Assembly: GCA_030152125.1 (NCBI GenBank)
Contig: JASLIR010000364.1
Coordinates: forward strand, 1 to 7,908
DNA length: 7,908 bases
Origin: Alkanindiges sp.
Lineage (GTDB): Bacteria > Pseudomonadota > Gammaproteobacteria > Pseudomonadales > Moraxellaceae
Reading direction: 5' to 3'
In this document: piece by piece, positions 7,237 through 7,908 of the stretch
Numbering within the stretch: the stretch's first letter is position 1
How the letters are laid out: every line of letters starts with the position of its first letter
The notes under the pieces: generated by a model
The model's input: only the letters and a program-made list of their open reading frames with translations
Told to the model about the DNA's origin: nothing
Database searches by the model: none
Position numbers and translations under genes: made by a program

Positions 7237-7304
7237 AACAATCCCCTGATGCAAATGGGACGTCCTGAAAACTGGTTTTTACCTACTCAACTTCAGGGGT
7301 TGTT
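7237..7304 (-). terminator. Large-loop terminator or attenuator at the end of the pyruvyltransferase gene
   Basis: On the minus strand AACAACCCCTGA (7304-7293), which includes the gene's TGA stop, can pair with TCAGGGGATTGTT (7249-7237) apart from one bulged base. TTTTGC follows, extending the T run. The loop is 43 bases, large for an intrinsic terminator. Inside it TTCAGG (7269-7264) can instead pair with CCTGAA (7297-7292), using the same 5' arm. The two structures exclude each other, the layout of an attenuator. Whether it terminates or regulates expression of the GT29 gene is inference. Confidence 0.45.
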
Positions 7305-7908
7305 GTAGGTTTCAGCTGTTAAACCCATATCAGCCAGCGTTAGTTTGGGCTGGGCATCCATCCAGTCAAAAAATGCTTCATATACTGCCCGGTTACGTCG
7401 GGCCCAGCGAATACCCTCACCAATTTGTTGTGGTTTGTCATACACTGGAATTGGTAAACCCGACATCTGAATCATGCCTTCAATTTTATGCGTATTGCCC
7501 TTTAAGGTGACAAATGGCGTGCGTGCCCTACATGCTGCATACACGGCATGATGCCGTCCGGTTACCAGCACAGAGGCTGTACGCAAACTTTTCACCATAC
7601 TGGACCAGCTAATACCGCTCATCATGTCCAGATAAGGATAACGTGTCAGGTAACCCCCGGTATAACGCACAAAATTGCCAAATTCATTGCTATAAAAATC
7701 GGTCAGCACAATCTCACGCTGGTAATCGGTAAATGCTGCGGATTCATCTACATCAGCGCTATAAGATGCATCCAAGCGCACTGCCGTGTTGCCACTCAGG
7801 CGTTGCAAAAAGTCGTTATGGCTGGCCTGCTCACGAAAAATAAGCTTACCCAGTTGCCCCACCACCACATCCGCAAAAGAGGGTGCATTTTCCTGCCATA
7901 CGGTATTG
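7293..7908 (-). CDS. Polysaccharide pyruvyltransferase family protein (C-terminal part)
   Basis: The frame is open to the window edge (first full codon at 7907), so the gene is 5'-truncated and 204 residues are visible. FREQASHNDFLQRLSGNTAV (24-43), followed by RLDASYSADV, matches the family's fREx.S...L..L block leading to an Asp-rich turn. The later segment LRTASVLVTGRHHAVYAACR (108-127), then TPFVTLKGNTHKIEGM (130-145), is the family's most conserved part: an R-x-H motif, a small-residue helix, then P...I and a Lys. Family members either transfer a pyruvate ketal from PEP to surface-polysaccharide sugars or act as related glycosyltransferase-like enzymes, so the exact reaction is not settled. 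An internal GTG at 7868 is not a start, because the homology runs through it. With the GT29 gene downstream on the same strand, it suggests a capsule, exopolysaccharide or LPS locus continuing to the right. Confidence 0.8.
   Translation of the reverse strand, partial: NTVWQENAPSFADVVVGQLGKLIFREQASHNDFLQRLSGNTAVRLDASYSADVDESAAFTDYQREIVLTDFYSNEFGNFVRYTGGYLTRYPYLDMMSGISWSSMVKSLRTASVLVTGRHHAVYAACRARTPFVTLKGNTHKIEGMIQMSGLPIPVYDKPQQIGEGIRWARRNRAVYEAFFDWMDAQPKLTLADMGLTAETYNNP

Noticed and set aside
7055..7249. A 64-residue plus-strand open frame in the gap upstream of the GT29 gene
   Set aside because: No ribosome binding site precedes its ATG, the product has no recognisable pattern, and it runs into the inverted-repeat arm at 7243-7249. 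Treated as chance.
7868..7908. GTG at 7868 as a start codon for the pyruvyltransferase-family protein
   Set aside because: The frame stays open to the window edge and the coding pattern continues upstream (NTVWQENAPSFAD before the GTG). The visible part is only the C-terminal half of the family's usual length, so the gene is truncated by the window.

Overview
The window looks like chromosomal DNA of a gammaproteobacterium, probably of the Pseudomonas/Moraxella side of the class. HemB is of the zinc-independent, Pseudomonas-type sequence class (Ala/Asp/Asp in place of the zinc cysteines). The YhbY tail resembles the E. coli protein closely, and glycine oxidase ThiO indicates the aerobic thiamine route. 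Base composition is moderate and fairly even, apart from AT-rich intergenic stretches. The genus cannot be fixed from the sequence alone.

Left part (1-900, plus strand): the 3' end of yhbY (ribosome-assembly RNA-binding protein) is followed after 66 bases by a DOMON-like domain protein. Next come a perfect 16-bp tandem duplication and a strong intrinsic terminator that points leftward, serving the gene on the other strand.

Middle left (997-2859, minus strand): a PaaI-type hotdog thioesterase comes first in transcription order, then a weak hairpin terminator and an AT-rich gap. After these comes a 347-residue predicted lipoprotein of unknown function.

Middle (2860-5133): a 53-bp divergent promoter region separates the thioesterase from hemB (porphobilinogen synthase, haem pathway). 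hemB is followed by thiO (glycine oxidase, thiamine thiazole pathway), probably as a two-gene operon.

Right part (5166-7908, minus strand): two surface-glycan genes. One is a large protein with N-terminal TPR-like helices fused to a C-terminal GT29 (sialyltransferase-like) domain. The other, upstream of it, is the C-terminal 204 residues of a polysaccharide pyruvyltransferase-family protein that runs off the window edge. The 426 bases between them are AT-rich and dense in inverted repeats, including an attenuator-like arrangement at the end of the pyruvyltransferase gene.

Most of the window is ordinary housekeeping sequence. The parts that deserve a second look are the TPR-GT29 protein with its pyruvyltransferase neighbour, the structured gap between them, and the unassigned lipoprotein. 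I did not see a clearly new multi-gene system.
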